A DNA stretch of 5,890 bases from an uncultured Succinatimonas sp. (lineage in GTDB: Bacteria > Pseudomonadota > Gammaproteobacteria > Enterobacterales > Succinivibrionaceae). The stretch lies in the NCBI GenBank assembly GCA_902465145.1, contig CABQMD010000061.1, positions 1-5,890 of the forward strand. The letters run 5' to 3'. Below are positions 5,550-5,890 of this stretch, in pieces. The notes beneath the pieces are model-generated. The model ran no database searches and was not told the origin of the DNA. It was given only the letters and a program-made list of their open reading frames with translations. Each line of letters starts with the position of its first letter. Within the stretch, counting starts at the first letter, position 1. The position numbers and the translations under genes are program-made.

Positions 5550-5890
5550 TCAGACAGCACCTAACGAGTTGTCGTGATCCTTGAGTTTCTGTTTGAATTC
5601 ATCAAGTTTGGGACAATCCAAGAACCAGTGCATGGCCTGTTCAAGAAAACCGAGATCGCTTTTTTTGGCATCAAGGCTTGTGGCAATCTCGTCAGGCCAG
5701 GAGCCGTAGCGCCAAGTCACGAGATTTTTAAGGTTTGAGAAGGAGGCTTTTAACATGCCTTCAGCTTTACCTTCAGCCCTGCCTCTTGCTTCGCCTTCGG
5801 CCCTAAGTTTCTCCCTGTCACCTTTGTTTATTCTCTCGCGCCAAGAGGCTATCCAATCTTTTTCCATACCGTTCTCTTCCGTATCGTTCA
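5550..5890 (-). CDS. Probable Rpn-family (PD-(D/E)XK putative transposase) C-terminal region, cut by the window edge
   Basis: The reverse strand is open from the TGA at 5550-5552 to the right edge with no in-frame stop, so this is probably the C-terminal end of a longer protein. About 112 residues are visible. If the ATG at 5867 is the start, the protein is 105 aa; GGAAGAG lies about 6 nt before it, so a short separate gene is possible. From that Met, residues 2-23 are charged. Residues 24-37 form an EGEARGRAEGKAEG repeat, the hydrophilic helical linker typically found near the C-terminus of Rpn-family recombination-promoting nucleases/putative transposases. A predicted helical tail with two Trp-containing patches (VTWRYGSWPDE and AMHWFLDCPKL) follows. 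The nuclease catalytic core would lie upstream, outside the window, so the family call rests on the repeat alone and function is unproven. Confidence 0.55.
   Translation of the reverse strand, partial: NDTEENGMEKDWIASWRERINKGDREKLRAEGEARGRAEGKAEGMLKASFSNLKNLVTWRYGSWPDEIATSLDAKKSDLGFLEQAMHWFLDCPKLDEFKQKLKDHDNSLGAV

Noticed and set aside
1..5890. Search for a novel system, CRISPR array, insertion-sequence ends or attachment site beside the tRNAs
   Set aside because: No spaced direct repeats, no paired terminal repeats, and no repeated tRNA 3' end downstream of tRNA-Met were seen; the window reads as housekeeping DNA.

Overview
The window is an ordinary chromosomal housekeeping segment. MiaB, the YdiJ-type flavoprotein and the elongator tRNA-Met all resemble their Escherichia coli counterparts as I remember them, which points to a gammaproteobacterium. 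The AT-rich intergenic DNA and an Rpn/PD-(D/E)XK-type tail protein would suit a host-associated anaerobe such as a member of the Succinivibrionaceae, but that family placement is a weak inference.

Layout: (1) 1-654, minus strand: the N-terminal 218 residues of miaB (tRNA methylthiotransferase), running off the left edge. (2) 756-1667, minus strand: a complete HAD-superfamily hydrolase of unknown substrate, upstream of miaB in the same orientation. (3) 1668-1948: a gene-free, AT-rich divergent control region holding a perfect-consensus sigma70 promoter (1880-1907) for the tRNA operon and a weak hairpin with a U-run in the HAD leader. (4) 1949-2221, plus strand: three tRNA genes, Gln(UUG), Gln(CUG) and elongator Met(CAU), all with encoded CCA. 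(5) 2222-2400: an intergenic stretch with a terminator hairpin that overlaps a possible promoter for the next gene. (6) 2401-5469, plus strand: a complete 1022-residue YdiJ-type FAD/iron-sulfur D-2-hydroxyacid (probably D-2-hydroxyglutarate) dehydrogenase. (7) 5485-5515: a strong hairpin between convergent genes. (8) 5550 to the right edge, minus strand: the C-terminal part, or a short whole gene, of a protein with an RAEG-type repeat typical of Rpn-family putative transposases/nucleases.

The genes do not form one pathway. MiaB and the tRNAs both serve translation, although Gln and Met tRNAs are not expected MiaB substrates. YdiJ belongs to metabolite clean-up and redox metabolism. I found no CRISPR array, defence island, intact insertion sequence or convincing new system. 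The points worth a second look are small: unusual position 1-72 pairs in two of the tRNAs, an extra variable-region base in one tRNA-Gln, and the overlap of the tRNA terminator with a possible ydiJ promoter.
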